Shown piece by piece: positions 22,876 through 30,135 of a DNA stretch of 64,000 nt. A program made the translations under genes and the position numbers. This DNA comes from DASTEQ01 sp040905185 (GTDB taxonomy: Bacteria > Chloroflexota > Limnocylindria > QHBO01): positions 1 through 64,000 of the forward strand of contig JBBDRZ010000007.1 in assembly GCA_040905185.1 (NCBI GenBank). The letters are read 5' to 3'. Within the stretch, counting starts at the first letter, position 1; each line of letters starts with the position of its first letter. The notes under the pieces were generated by a model that was not told where the DNA came from, made no database searches, and saw only the letters and a program-made list of their open reading frames with translations.

Positions 22876-22902
22876 GAGGCCGCCCCTCCGGAGGGCGGCC
22901 TC
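22876..22902 (+). terminator. Hairpin terminator after module A
   Basis: Perfect arms GAGGCCGCCC and GGGCGGCCTC with a 7-base loop, followed by AAACACTCC. A second GC-rich stem (CGGCCGGCC / GGGCCGGCCG, near 22842-22868) precedes it. No T tract, so efficiency is uncertain. Confidence 0.65.
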
Positions 22903-23008
22903 AAACACTCCGTTGCCCGGGCTCACCGGGCGTGGCGGGTGAAATATCGTTGACCCGACGCGCCACGCGGGCGGTCAGGAGCGGTTGCGTGCGCTCCAGC
23001 GTCCTTTC

Positions 23009-23095
23009 TTGACAGGTGACGTGCAAGGTACACCGCCATACGATTCGCTCGCGCCATTCGTACCGGGCCCTTCCGGTACGACGGTCAGGGGGTAC
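23009..23095 (+). promoter_or_regulatory. TTGACA, GCAAGGTAC and three 16-bp-spaced GTAC boxes
   Basis: TTGACA at 23009 and GCAAGGTAC at 23023 repeat the pair seen before flp, but with 8 rather than 16 bases between them. GTAC then occurs at 23060, 23076 and 23092; the last is GGTACGGAAG, one base different from the GGTACCGAAG boxes at 2752 and 20376. Regular spacing suggests cooperative binding of a regulator. Confidence 0.45.
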
Positions 23096-23292
23096 GGAAG
23101 TCCGGCGAAGACCCGCCGCGCGGGCTACTCGAGGAGGAAATGATCGTCCGATCTCCGGGGGCCATCAGCCCGTGCGCCGACCCGCGCGGAGCCGGCATCG
23201 GCCGCAAGGTGGCTCGTAAGGTGCGCATGCCTATACTGCGCGACCGCGTGGGCCCCCGCGGTTCGTCCCTATTCGCACACGGAGTCACGCGG

Positions 23293-24009
23293 GTGATCGC
23301 CCCTCCACCCCTGGATTCGCATCGCCGCGGCCAGGCCGTCGTCGAGCTGGCCATCATCCTGCCCCTCTTGGCCCTCCTGCTGGTCATGGCCGTCGATGCC
23401 GGTCGCCTGTTCTTCGGGTGGGTCGCCCTCCACAACGCGAGCCGGATCGGCGCGGACTACGCGGCCAGCAACGCGGATGTCTGGAACGGACCTCCCGAGG
23501 GGAACGAGCTCGACGAGCTGGCCCTCTACGAGCTCCTCGTGCGCCAGGACCTCCAGGCCCTCGGCTGCCAGGATGACCCGGTTCCGGCCCCGAACTTCGA
23601 CCTGGATGGGAACGGGACCGATGACTTCGAGGACGGCGACCTGGTTCAAGTGGAGCTGACCTGCGCCATCGGGCTCCTCACTCCGCTGGCGGAGGCGTTC
23701 CTCGGGAGCCCGGCCACCATCCGGGCCCACTCGGAGTTTCCCATCAATCGGGTGATCACCTCCGGCCTGCCGGGTGGCGGGAACCCGCCGCCGCCGCTCG
23801 GCTGTGACACAGGCGAGGCGCGCGTGCCCGACCTTGTGGACAAGCGGAATATCGAGGCCCATGAGCTATGGACGGATCGCGGCTTCGAGGCCGCGAACTA
23901 CGCACCGCTACCAGTCGGCCCGAATCGGAATCGGTTCGTCACATTCCAGTGGCTGGCCGCGGGCACGTGTGAACCGCTGCTGACGGCGGAGATGCGGGTT
24001 GACCTGTGA
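23293..24009 (+). CDS. TadE-like minor pilin with C-terminal PASTA-like domain (module B)
   Basis: 238 residues from GTG 23293, which places the helix as far from the start as in the module A homolog; ATG 23140 (with a Shine-Dalgarno only two bases away) would add 51 atypical residues, and a TATACT box at 23232 lies between. HRRGQAVVELAIILPLLALL and VDAGRLFFGWVALHNASRIG match the protein at 20461. An acidic segment (NGTDDFEDGD) follows, then a Pro linker and a tail with ARVPDLVDKRNIEAHELWTD and an RGF turn, again PASTA-like. The stop overlaps the next ATG by one base. Confidence 0.8.
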   Translation: MIAPPPLDSHRRGQAVVELAIILPLLALLLVMAVDAGRLFFGWVALHNASRIGADYAASNADVWNGPPEGNELDELALYELLVRQDLQALGCQDDPVPAPNFDLDGNGTDDFEDGDLVQVELTCAIGLLTPLAEAFLGSPATIRAHSEFPINRVITSGLPGGGNPPPPLGCDTGEARVPDLVDKRNIEAHELWTDRGFEAANYAPLPVGPNRNRFVTFQWLAAGTCEPLLTAEMRVDL

Positions 24010-24509
24010 TGCGAGCTCCTTATTCGTCCCGCGGCCAGACCCTGGTCGAGTTCGCGCTCATCCTGCCGGTGTTCGTGGTGATCCTGGTCGGCATCTTCGA
24101 CGGCGGACGGCTCGTGTTCGCCTACAACGGGGTGAATAACGCGGCGCGTGAGGGCGGGCGGGAAGCGACCGTCAACCAGACGGAGGCCGATATCCAGGCC
24201 CGGGCAGCCCAACACGCGGTTGCTCTCGATATTGCCGCGGCCGACGTCTACGTCGACTTCCGCTGCGCGTCGTCGACTCCCACCTGCCCTTGGACCCCTG
24301 ACGACGCTGATTCGTGCGATATGTGGATCGCCCAGCCGGAAATCTATGGGTGCCTGGCCGTCGTGCGGGTGACGTACGTGTACACCGCCGCAACGCCGGT
24401 GATCAGCGCCCTCATCGGCCCCATCTCGGTGACCGGGGAAGTGCGCTTCCCGGTCGAGTTCAACTGCATCGACCAGCTCCCGGGCATCGACTGCCCGCTT
24501 GGACAGTAG
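24009..24509 (+). CDS. TadE-like minor pilin (module B)
   Basis: 166 residues; the start is TGATG-coupled to the previous gene. SRGQTLVEFALILPVFVVIL plus FDGGRLVFAYNGVNNAAREG give the TadE signature. The outer part has six Cys and ATPVISALIGPISVTGEV. It is a clear paralog of 21165-21623. Predicted minor pilin; probably works with its own module partners rather than as a simple spare copy, since the two modules have diverged substantially. Confidence 0.88.
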   Translation: MRAPYSSRGQTLVEFALILPVFVVILVGIFDGGRLVFAYNGVNNAAREGGREATVNQTEADIQARAAQHAVALDIAAADVYVDFRCASSTPTCPWTPDDADSCDMWIAQPEIYGCLAVVRVTYVYTAATPVISALIGPISVTGEVRFPVEFNCIDQLPGIDCPLGQ

Positions 24510-24521
24510 GAGGGATCCGGA

Positions 24522-25754
24522 ATGAACCCGGTGTCGTCGGCGAGCCGCGCTGAGCGCGGGCAGGTCCTGGTCATCGTCGCGGGCGGACTGGTCGTGATCG
24601 TGGCCATGGTCGGCCTGGTCATCGACGGAGGATTTGCCTGGAGCCGCCAGCGAGACACGCAGAACGGCGCCGACGCGGTGGCCAAGGCAGGGACCATCGT
24701 GGTCCAGCACTACATCGCCGGAGTCGATACGCCGACCCCGAACGATTACGATGTCGCGTGCGCCGTTGCCGCCGCCGCCGCCCAGAACGGCGTCGTGGTG
24801 GAGGAAGCGGAGTACGTCGATTTCGCCGGCGAATCGCTCCTTCCCAACCCGGTCCTGGTGGGCGCCTGCACGTCCGACCTGGGGGTCGGTATCCCGGCCG
24901 GCGCGCAGGGCGTCAAGGCGCGGGCATCGGAGACCTTCGACACGTTCCTGATGGCGGTCATCGGGGTGCCGACATTGACCGCGGTCGCCGACGCCATCGC
25001 CGTGGTGGGCACCCTGCAGACCATCACCGGCGGGGCGCTCCCGGTGACCTTCCCTCGGACCAGCGAGTTCTGCGACTCGCTGGGAACGCCGTTCACCGTC
25101 GAGGTGGACGACCAGGACGGCACGTGGGAGCCGTACGAGATCCTCACCAGCGAGGCGGCCGCCAACGCGTCGAACCTGGCAATCGTGCCTCTGTGTGATA
25201 CAGGCCCCGGCTCGGTCGGCTGGCTGGACTGGGACTGCGGCCAGCGCCTGGCTGAGTCGATCACCGAACCCTGCTCGATCACGATCCCGATTCCGGCCTG
25301 GGTCCACACCCAGACCGGTAATGTCAACGCGGTGGAAGGCGAGCTGAACGGCTACGCGGGGAACATGGTGGGCACCCGGGAAGCCGAGGACACTGTCCTT
25401 GCCCTGCCGATCCACGACTTCACGTGCGATGAGGACGTCGCGGATGACTCCCCGACTTCCGCCTGCCCCAGCTACGAAACCTGGTCCGGCATGGGCAACA
25501 ACCTCTGGTACCACATCCCGTTCTGGATCGGCTTCAAGCTCGACCATGCCTACACTCAGGGCAACGACGTCGAGTGCCAGGCCGGACCTGGATCGCCGGT
25601 CATGGTTCCGCCGTACCCCCCCGGTGTGGGAGGCGGATTCCCTGGCTGCCTGAAGGGGTGGTTTGTGGCGTACTTCCCCGCGCCGGGCTCGGTGGGCATC
25701 GGTCCCATCAATCCCGGCGAGGTGCAGAACCTGGCGGTGACACTCATCAACTAG
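24522..25754 (+). CDS. TadG-like pilus protein (module B)
   Basis: 410 residues from ATG with AGGAGGG seven bases upstream. The N-terminal helix motif is RGQVLVIVAGGLVVIVAMVG followed by DGGFAWSRQRDTQNGADAVA. The outer region shares GWLDW, TGNVN, LWYHI and CLKG with the protein at 21644, in the same order, so the C-terminal domain is a conserved unit I cannot name. Pro-rich segments near the end suggest an extended tip. It is the last gene of the pilus locus; the next gene is unrelated. Confidence 0.83.
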   Translation: MNPVSSASRAERGQVLVIVAGGLVVIVAMVGLVIDGGFAWSRQRDTQNGADAVAKAGTIVVQHYIAGVDTPTPNDYDVACAVAAAAAQNGVVVEEAEYVDFAGESLLPNPVLVGACTSDLGVGIPAGAQGVKARASETFDTFLMAVIGVPTLTAVADAIAVVGTLQTITGGALPVTFPRTSEFCDSLGTPFTVEVDDQDGTWEPYEILTSEAAANASNLAIVPLCDTGPGSVGWLDWDCGQRLAESITEPCSITIPIPAWVHTQTGNVNAVEGELNGYAGNMVGTREAEDTVLALPIHDFTCDEDVADDSPTSACPSYETWSGMGNNLWYHIPFWIGFKLDHAYTQGNDVECQAGPGSPVMVPPYPPGVGGGFPGCLKGWFVAYFPAPGSVGIGPINPGEVQNLAVTLIN

Positions 25755-25784
25755 CCGTCGGGTGCCCCGCGTACCATCCGACAC

Positions 25785-26147
25785 GTGGCGGAGTTGGCGC
25801 GGGTGGACAACAGGACGCGCGGGACGGTGGCCGTGGAGCACTGCCGGGTCGCCCGATCGATGCGCGACCGGACGGTGGGTCTGCTGGGGACGACGGAACT
25901 TCCCCCCGGTCAGGGGCTCTGGATCGAGCGGTCGCCCTCGATCCACATGTTCTTCATGCGGTTCGCGATCGATGCCGTCTTCGTCGACCGCGATCGACGC
26001 GTCGTCCGGATCGTCGAGCGGCTGCGTCCGTGGCGGATCGTGGCCTGGGTTCGAGGGGCCCGCGACTGCCTGGAGCTGCCAGCGGGGGCTGCGCGCTCGG
26101 CCGGCATCGAGGTGGGCGACGAACTGGCGCTGGAGCCCATCGGCTGA
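25785..26147 (+). CDS. DUF192 family protein
   Basis: 120 residues from GTG (a second GTG lies at 25803). Family pattern: VARSMRDRTVGLLGTTELPP near the N-terminus, GLWIERSPSIHMFFMRFAID in the centre and DAVFVDRDRRVVRI, then a small beta-rich end (ELPAGAARSAGIEVGDEL). DUF192 proteins are usually secreted or cytoplasmic single-domain proteins of unknown role; no signal peptide is visible here. It follows the pilus locus by 30 bp but is not a known pilus component. Confidence 0.87.
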   Translation: MAELARVDNRTRGTVAVEHCRVARSMRDRTVGLLGTTELPPGQGLWIERSPSIHMFFMRFAIDAVFVDRDRRVVRIVERLRPWRIVAWVRGARDCLELPAGAARSAGIEVGDELALEPIG

Positions 26148-26199
26148 TCCATTGAGCAGCTGATACGCAGGCGGTAAGCGGGCCGCGACAGACTGGGGC

Positions 26200-26868
26200 G
26201 TGGCTCTTCTTGACGTGCTGCTGCCGCCCAGCTGCGCGGGTTGTGGCCGATACGGGGCCGCCATCTGCCATGGCTGTCGTGGAAGCTTGCGCCCACTGGC
26301 ATCGGTCACCGATCGGTTCCTGGCACCGGATCCCAGCCTGGTGGTCGGCGACGCCCTCATCCTCGGCTTGGCGGCCTTCGCCCACCGCGACGCCGCGCAA
26401 CGCATCCTGCGCCGGCTCAAGTATGGCGGCGGGCGACGCTTGGCCGGCCCGCTGGCTGAGTTGGCGCTGCCGGCCCTGCGCCGGCTGCTGGCGGTCACTG
26501 GCCCGGCGACCTTGGTTCCGGTTCCGCTCCATCGCTCGCGGCAGCGCGATCGCGGTTACAACCAGGCCGAGCTGCTCGCCGGCGAGCTGGGCCGACGCGC
26601 GAACGTCGCCGTGTGGCCCGCCCTCGTCCGACGACGCGCGACGCAACGCCAGCACGGGCTGGATCGCGCCACCCGCCTGCGCAACCTCCGCCAGGCCATG
26701 GCACTGAGCGCGGTCCCTCCCCCTGAAGGCATGCAGGCGGGCGGCCCCACCGTGGTGCTGGTGGATGACATCCTGACCACCGGGGCCACCCTCGAGGCCT
26801 GCGCGGTCATCCTCCGTGGGGCCGGTATCGAGGTGGTCTACGGATTCGCGGTCGCCCGTGAGGTATGA
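26200..26868 (+). CDS. comF: ComF-family phosphoribosyltransferase-like protein
   Basis: 222 residues from GTG. An N-terminal zinc-finger pattern CAGC-x7-CHGC (C12, C15, C23, C26), the middle PVPLHRSRQRDRGYNQAELL, and the PRPP-binding loop VVLVDDILTTGATLEACAVI complete the ComF/GntX layout. ComF is needed for DNA uptake in competent bacteria, where it acts with ComEA/EC and ComFA. Those genes are absent from the window, so a competence role here is only possible, although a neighbouring pilus locus makes it worth noting. Confidence 0.88.
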   Translation: MALLDVLLPPSCAGCGRYGAAICHGCRGSLRPLASVTDRFLAPDPSLVVGDALILGLAAFAHRDAAQRILRRLKYGGGRRLAGPLAELALPALRRLLAVTGPATLVPVPLHRSRQRDRGYNQAELLAGELGRRANVAVWPALVRRRATQRQHGLDRATRLRNLRQAMALSAVPPPEGMQAGGPTVVLVDDILTTGATLEACAVILRGAGIEVVYGFAVAREV

Positions 26869-26929
26869 CGCCGGTCAGCCTGGGGACCAGGTGTTAGGGT
26901 AGGGTTCGCCCGCGACCCGGAGATCGTGT

Positions 26930-27490
26930 GTGAAGACCACCCTCCACGCTCGCCATCTCGAGCTCGACCAACGGCTCAAGGACCGGATCGAGCGCAAGTT
27001 GCAGCGACTTGATCGCGTGGCCGACCCGCCCGTGCACGCCACGGTGGAGCTGACCGCGAAAGCCTCCCGCACCGCCGACGCCGCGCACGTGGCCGAAATC
27101 ACCCTGGTCACCAACGGAGCCACGCTGCGTTCCACCTCGTCGGCGGCTACCCCCATGGCCGCGGTGGACGCGGTCATCGACAAGCTCGAACGCCAGGTCG
27201 TGCGCGCCAAGGAACGCCTTCGCAAGGCGCGCAGGGTACCCGCGGCCCTCCGCCGGGAACCCGTCAGCGGCGGCGAGACGTCCGCGCCCGCGCCGCGTGA
27301 GCAAGCCGGCGTGGTGGAGTTCCGGCGGGTTGACATGGTGCCCATGTTTCCGGAGGACGCCATCGCCCGGATGGAGGAGCTGGGCCAGGCGTTCTTCGTG
27401 TTCCTCAACGCCCAGACCCGACGGGTCAGCGTCGTGTATCGGCGTGCAGACGGCGGCCACGGGCTGATCGACCCGATCGTCGCACCCTAG
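26930..27490 (+). CDS. hpf: Ribosome hibernation promoting factor, long form
   Basis: 186 residues from GTG 26930 (GGAG seven bases upstream; two other overlapping GTGs are out of frame). The N-terminal S30AE domain (KTTLHARHLELDQRLKDRIE ... HATVELTAKA) is followed by a linker and the C-terminal dimerisation domain (VVEFRRVDMVPMFPEDAIAR ... FFVFLNAQTRRVSVVYRR). Long HPF pairs 70S ribosomes into inactive 100S dimers in stationary phase. A TTAGGGT-type sequence upstream (26893) might be a -10, but this is weak. Confidence 0.92.
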   Translation: MKTTLHARHLELDQRLKDRIERKLQRLDRVADPPVHATVELTAKASRTADAAHVAEITLVTNGATLRSTSSAATPMAAVDAVIDKLERQVVRAKERLRKARRVPAALRREPVSGGETSAPAPREQAGVVEFRRVDMVPMFPEDAIARMEELGQAFFVFLNAQTRRVSVVYRRADGGHGLIDPIVAP

Positions 27491-27496
27491 CGGAGG

Positions 27497-27682
27497 TCAG
27501 CCGGCCAGGATCGGGAGGAGCAGCAGGGCGGCCACGATCCCGATCAGGGCGATGAAGAAGACGAGCAGCCCTATAGTCGTGATGTCCACACCCATGGGGG
27601 CCGCGGGTGGCGTCGGGTCTTGCTCGTCGCGTTCGGACTGGTCGGGCTGGGCGACAGGATCAGACGGATCGGGCGCTTCCAC
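27497..27682 (-). CDS. Small single-pass membrane protein, unknown function
   Basis: 61 residues from GTG. An acidic, Pro/Asp/Gln-rich N-terminus (about 35 residues) precedes one hydrophobic helix, IGLLVFFIALIGIVAALLLL, ending PILAG. The layout is a tail-anchored or single-pass peptide with the polar part probably inside the cell. It is convergent with hpf (six bases between stops) and 40 bp downstream of the XRE gene on the same strand. No family recognised. Confidence 0.55.
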   Translation of the reverse strand: MEAPDPSDPVAQPDQSERDEQDPTPPAAPMGVDITTIGLLVFFIALIGIVAALLLLPILAG

Positions 27683-27722
27683 GGGTCCACGCTAGCAGAC
27701 CGCGTTCCCCGGCAGGGGTCGG

Positions 27723-28160
27723 CTAGGAGCGTCGCACCCCGGACGGGCCGGCCGGGCCATCGCCGTTCGGCCCAGAAGGCGAGACGTCATTGCCACCCAT
27801 GGCTGGGCGCAGCCGCCGCGAACGGACGGCGATGTAGGCCTGCATGAGGTCGCGAACGTCGGATTCGGTCAGGAGCTCGTCGCCGCGAAGCGCGTACTCC
27901 ACGCGGCTGGTGGGAAGGAGCTGGCGGGCAGCCAAACCGGCAAAATAGGTGGGGCCCTCGGCCTCGTCGTGAATCTCGCGCAGGCCGCGGGCCAGCTTGG
28001 TGGCGGTGCCCAGCGAGGGCATGCGGTCGCCCTTGATCAGTCGGGAGATGGTCGAATGGTCGACTCCCGACTGGAGTGCCAGCTGGCGCTGGCTCATCTT
28101 CTTTTCCTTCAACTGGCCGCGTAGCCAGCTGTTGAAGGATCGTGGCGTCTGGAGCGTCAT
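27723..28160 (-). CDS. XRE-family transcriptional regulator
   Basis: 145 residues from ATG 28160. The helix-turn-helix is at residues ~22-50: KKMSQRQLALQSGVDHSTIS and RLIKGDRMPSLGTATKLARG. The C-terminal half is mostly helical, with LLTESDVRDLMQAYIAVRSR, then a Gly/Pro-rich tail. A perfect CCATTG-N3-CAATGG palindrome 77 bp upstream (28237-28251) is a plausible autoregulatory operator. A longer start at 28187 would add nine residues. Confidence 0.85.
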   Translation of the reverse strand: MTLQTPRSFNSWLRGQLKEKKMSQRQLALQSGVDHSTISRLIKGDRMPSLGTATKLARGLREIHDEAEGPTYFAGLAARQLLPTSRVEYALRGDELLTESDVRDLMQAYIAVRSRRLRPAMGGNDVSPSGPNGDGPAGPSGVRRS

Positions 28161-28236
28161 GCACGAGGCTCGTATGGCGCGCGCCACCCACGACGCGGGT
28201 GGTGCGTGCGCGCACCCGCAGCATCCCTTTCGGGAG

Positions 28237-28251
28237 CCATTGCCTCAATGG
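28237..28251. promoter_or_regulatory. Candidate XRE operator CCATTG-N3-CAATGG
   Basis: Perfect 6+6 inverted repeat with a 3-base centre, between the XRE gene and the next upstream gene on the minus strand. A GGTACC box lies nearby at 28258. Size and symmetry suit a small XRE dimer. Confidence 0.45.
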
Positions 28252-28267
28252 GACAAAGGTACCTCGC

Positions 28268-29380
28268 TCAGGTGCCGGTCAGCGGCTCCTGGCTGGGCGG
28301 GTTCCCCAGGCCGGCCCGATGAGCACGCCGTACGAGCGGACTGCGGACGTAGTCCAGGCCGCCCAGGACGATCACGGTCAGGATCGAGATCGCCCGATCG
28401 GTGAGCGCAATGGCCACCGCGGACTCCGCACTGACCCCGTACAGGGTGAGCGCGCCAACGATCCCGGCCTCCACGAACCCGAGGCCGGCCGGGGTGAGCG
28501 GGATGGCGGTCAGGAGCGCGGCCACGAGTGCCACGAAGACGGCGGCCGAGATCCCCAGCTGGGCGTCGGGGAGATCGAGGGCCTTGATCACGAACAAGAC
28601 CCGCAGCCCTTCGGCCAGCCAGACGATGAGGGTCAGGCTGCCGATCACGGCCAACGCCCGGGGCGTGAGCGCCGCTGTGCTCCCCTCGCGGAAGCGGGTG
28701 TAGAACCCCCCCACGCGTCGCGGCAGGAAGCGGTCGACGTGGTGGCCGGCAAACCGAAGACCAAGCAGGAGCAGGATGAGGGCCGCCGCCAGCACGAACC
28801 CGGCCACGAAGATGAGGTCGACCTCCGGACGCTCGCGGCCGCGGAAGCTCCAGAAGCCGGCGGCCAGGGCCAGCGAGAAGATGACGACCACGTCGCCGAT
28901 CCGCTCCACGAAGATCGTGCCCACCGTGCGCGACGCCGATCCCCCGAAGTTGCCCTTCAGCAGGAAGGCGCGATACAGGTCACCCAGCTTGGCGGGGACC
29001 AGGCAATTCACGAACCACGACAAGAACAGGATCTCGGTGGCGACCCAGTACCGGATCCGGGTCCCGACCTTCCCCAGGATGTACCACCACCGCCCGCCGC
29101 GCAGCGGAAAGGTCAGGTAGTACACGACCAGCGCTCCGAGCAGGAGCACCAGGTCGGCGCCCCGGATCAGGTTCCACGTGGCGGCGAAATCGATGTTGAG
29201 CACGACCCGGAAGAAGAGGAACAGGATGAGCACGGCAAAGACCAGAGAGCCGATGGTGCGCAGGTTCAGGAACCGCTGGGCCAGCGACACCTCGCCCTCG
29301 GAGATGGCCTCCGCTGCCGGCGCGCCCAGAAACTCGCTCGGCTCGTAGACCGAGTGACCGTGGCGTGGATCGTCGCTCAT
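28268..29380 (-). CDS. UPF0104 / lysylphosphatidylglycerol-synthase-TM-like membrane protein
   Basis: 370 residues from the ATG that overlaps the upstream stop (ATGA). Residues ~45-350 form about eight membrane helices with the family motifs WFVNCLVPAKLGDLYRAFLL, VERIGDVVVIFSLAL and TPAGLGFVEAGIVGALTLYG. Such proteins (AglD/MprF-membrane-domain type) are proposed flippases or glycosyl-lipid handlers. The N-terminal 40 residues are hydrophilic and acidic. Co-transcribed with the PHP and MreB genes upstream. The substrate is not deducible. Confidence 0.85.
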   Translation of the reverse strand: MSDDPRHGHSVYEPSEFLGAPAAEAISEGEVSLAQRFLNLRTIGSLVFAVLILFLFFRVVLNIDFAATWNLIRGADLVLLLGALVVYYLTFPLRGGRWWYILGKVGTRIRYWVATEILFLSWFVNCLVPAKLGDLYRAFLLKGNFGGSASRTVGTIFVERIGDVVVIFSLALAAGFWSFRGRERPEVDLIFVAGFVLAAALILLLLGLRFAGHHVDRFLPRRVGGFYTRFREGSTAALTPRALAVIGSLTLIVWLAEGLRVLFVIKALDLPDAQLGISAAVFVALVAALLTAIPLTPAGLGFVEAGIVGALTLYGVSAESAVAIALTDRAISILTVIVLGGLDYVRSPLVRRAHRAGLGNPPSQEPLTGT

Positions 29381-30135
29381 CGGTTCGGTCGAGCCCGGCG
29401 TCCCACCCATTTGGATGCCACCGCCCATCGGGTGCCAAGGTGGACCAGCTTGGTCGTCCGGCTGCCATGCCACTCGTTGTCGGGCAGAACCGCCGCCAGC
29501 TCCGCGGCGCTGGCGAAGGCGGGCAGCGCGTTGAAGCTCATGGCCACTTCGAGGGCCGTGTGGGAGTCCGAGCACGCGACGCCCGGGATCCCGTACCGCG
29601 CGGCAAATTCGGCGGCCTGTTGGTTGTGACGCGGGAGGGTGACCCGGCTGTTGAAGACCTCCATCGCGTCGATCCGGCGACTGGCCGCCAACCGCTCAAG
29701 GGGCTCCGGGCGGAGGTGGGACCGCCGGAACGGATCGAACGGATGGGGAACCGATACCAGGCCGCCCTGCGCATGAATGGCATCCGCGGTCTCCTCGGCA
29801 CTCAGCCCGCGCGGGATCGTGGACTCGATGAACAGCCCGATGATCTCCCCGTCAGCGCTCGACACCTCCTGGCCGAGGATCACGGTCAGTCGATCGGTCA
29901 CGCCCAGCCGTTCGGCTCGACGACGAACCGCGACCGAGCCCTCGATCGTGTTGTGGTCGGTGACCGCCACGTGGGTCAGTCCTCGCTCCAGGGCGAGCTC
30001 GATGAAGCGCTCCTCGGTCAGGCGGGAGTCGCGGCTGTGTCGGGTATGACAGTGGAAGTCCGCGAACGCCAGCCCGCGACGATCTTCCCCGGTCCGCTCG
30101 CGGACCGCGGTCGGGGCCGCCCCGACGGCCGTCAC
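29377..30135 (-). CDS. PHP-domain metal-dependent phosphoesterase
   Basis: 252 residues from GTG. The PHP metal-binding motifs are present in order: FADFHCHTRHSRDS (HxH plus the following His), VTDHNTIEG (DHN), a Glu in ILGQEVSS, SVPHPFDPF and CSDSHTALEV (DxH). This pattern matches the YciV/TrpH-like class, some of which are 5'-3' exonucleases or 3',5'-nucleotide phosphatases. It is joined by 4-base overlaps to mreB (GTGA) on one side and the UPF0104 gene on the other, so the three form one operon; a wall-related role is not established. Confidence 0.9.
   Translation of the reverse strand: MTAVGAAPTAVRERTGEDRRGLAFADFHCHTRHSRDSRLTEERFIELALERGLTHVAVTDHNTIEGSVAVRRRAERLGVTDRLTVILGQEVSSADGEIIGLFIESTIPRGLSAEETADAIHAQGGLVSVPHPFDPFRRSHLRPEPLERLAASRRIDAMEVFNSRVTLPRHNQQAAEFAARYGIPGVACSDSHTALEVAMSFNALPAFASAAELAAVLPDNEWHGSRTTKLVHLGTRWAVASKWVGRRARPNR

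Larger units (their letters stand above)
22841..23292 (+). other. 452-bp region between the two tadE modules: terminator, GTAC boxes, promoter elements
   Basis: No gene is supported. After the terminator (22876-22902) there is an inverted repeat GCGTGGCG (22930) / CGCCACGC (22961) around TTGACC, then TTGACA (23009-23014) with GCAAGGTAC eight bases on (23023-23031), and further GTAC tetramers at 23060, 23076 and 23092, spaced exactly 16 bp. GAGGAGG before an ATG at 23140 and TATACT at 23232-23237 follow. The region seems to be a control region for module B. Confidence 0.5.

Noticed and set aside
23140..23292. Longer N-terminus of the module B TadE from ATG 23140
   Set aside because: The extra 51 residues have no counterpart in module A, the Shine-Dalgarno spacing is only two bases, and a TATACT box lies inside.
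26200..26868. Competence locus together with the Tad genes
   Set aside because: Only a comF-like gene is present; comEA, comEC and comFA are not, so no competence cluster is claimed.
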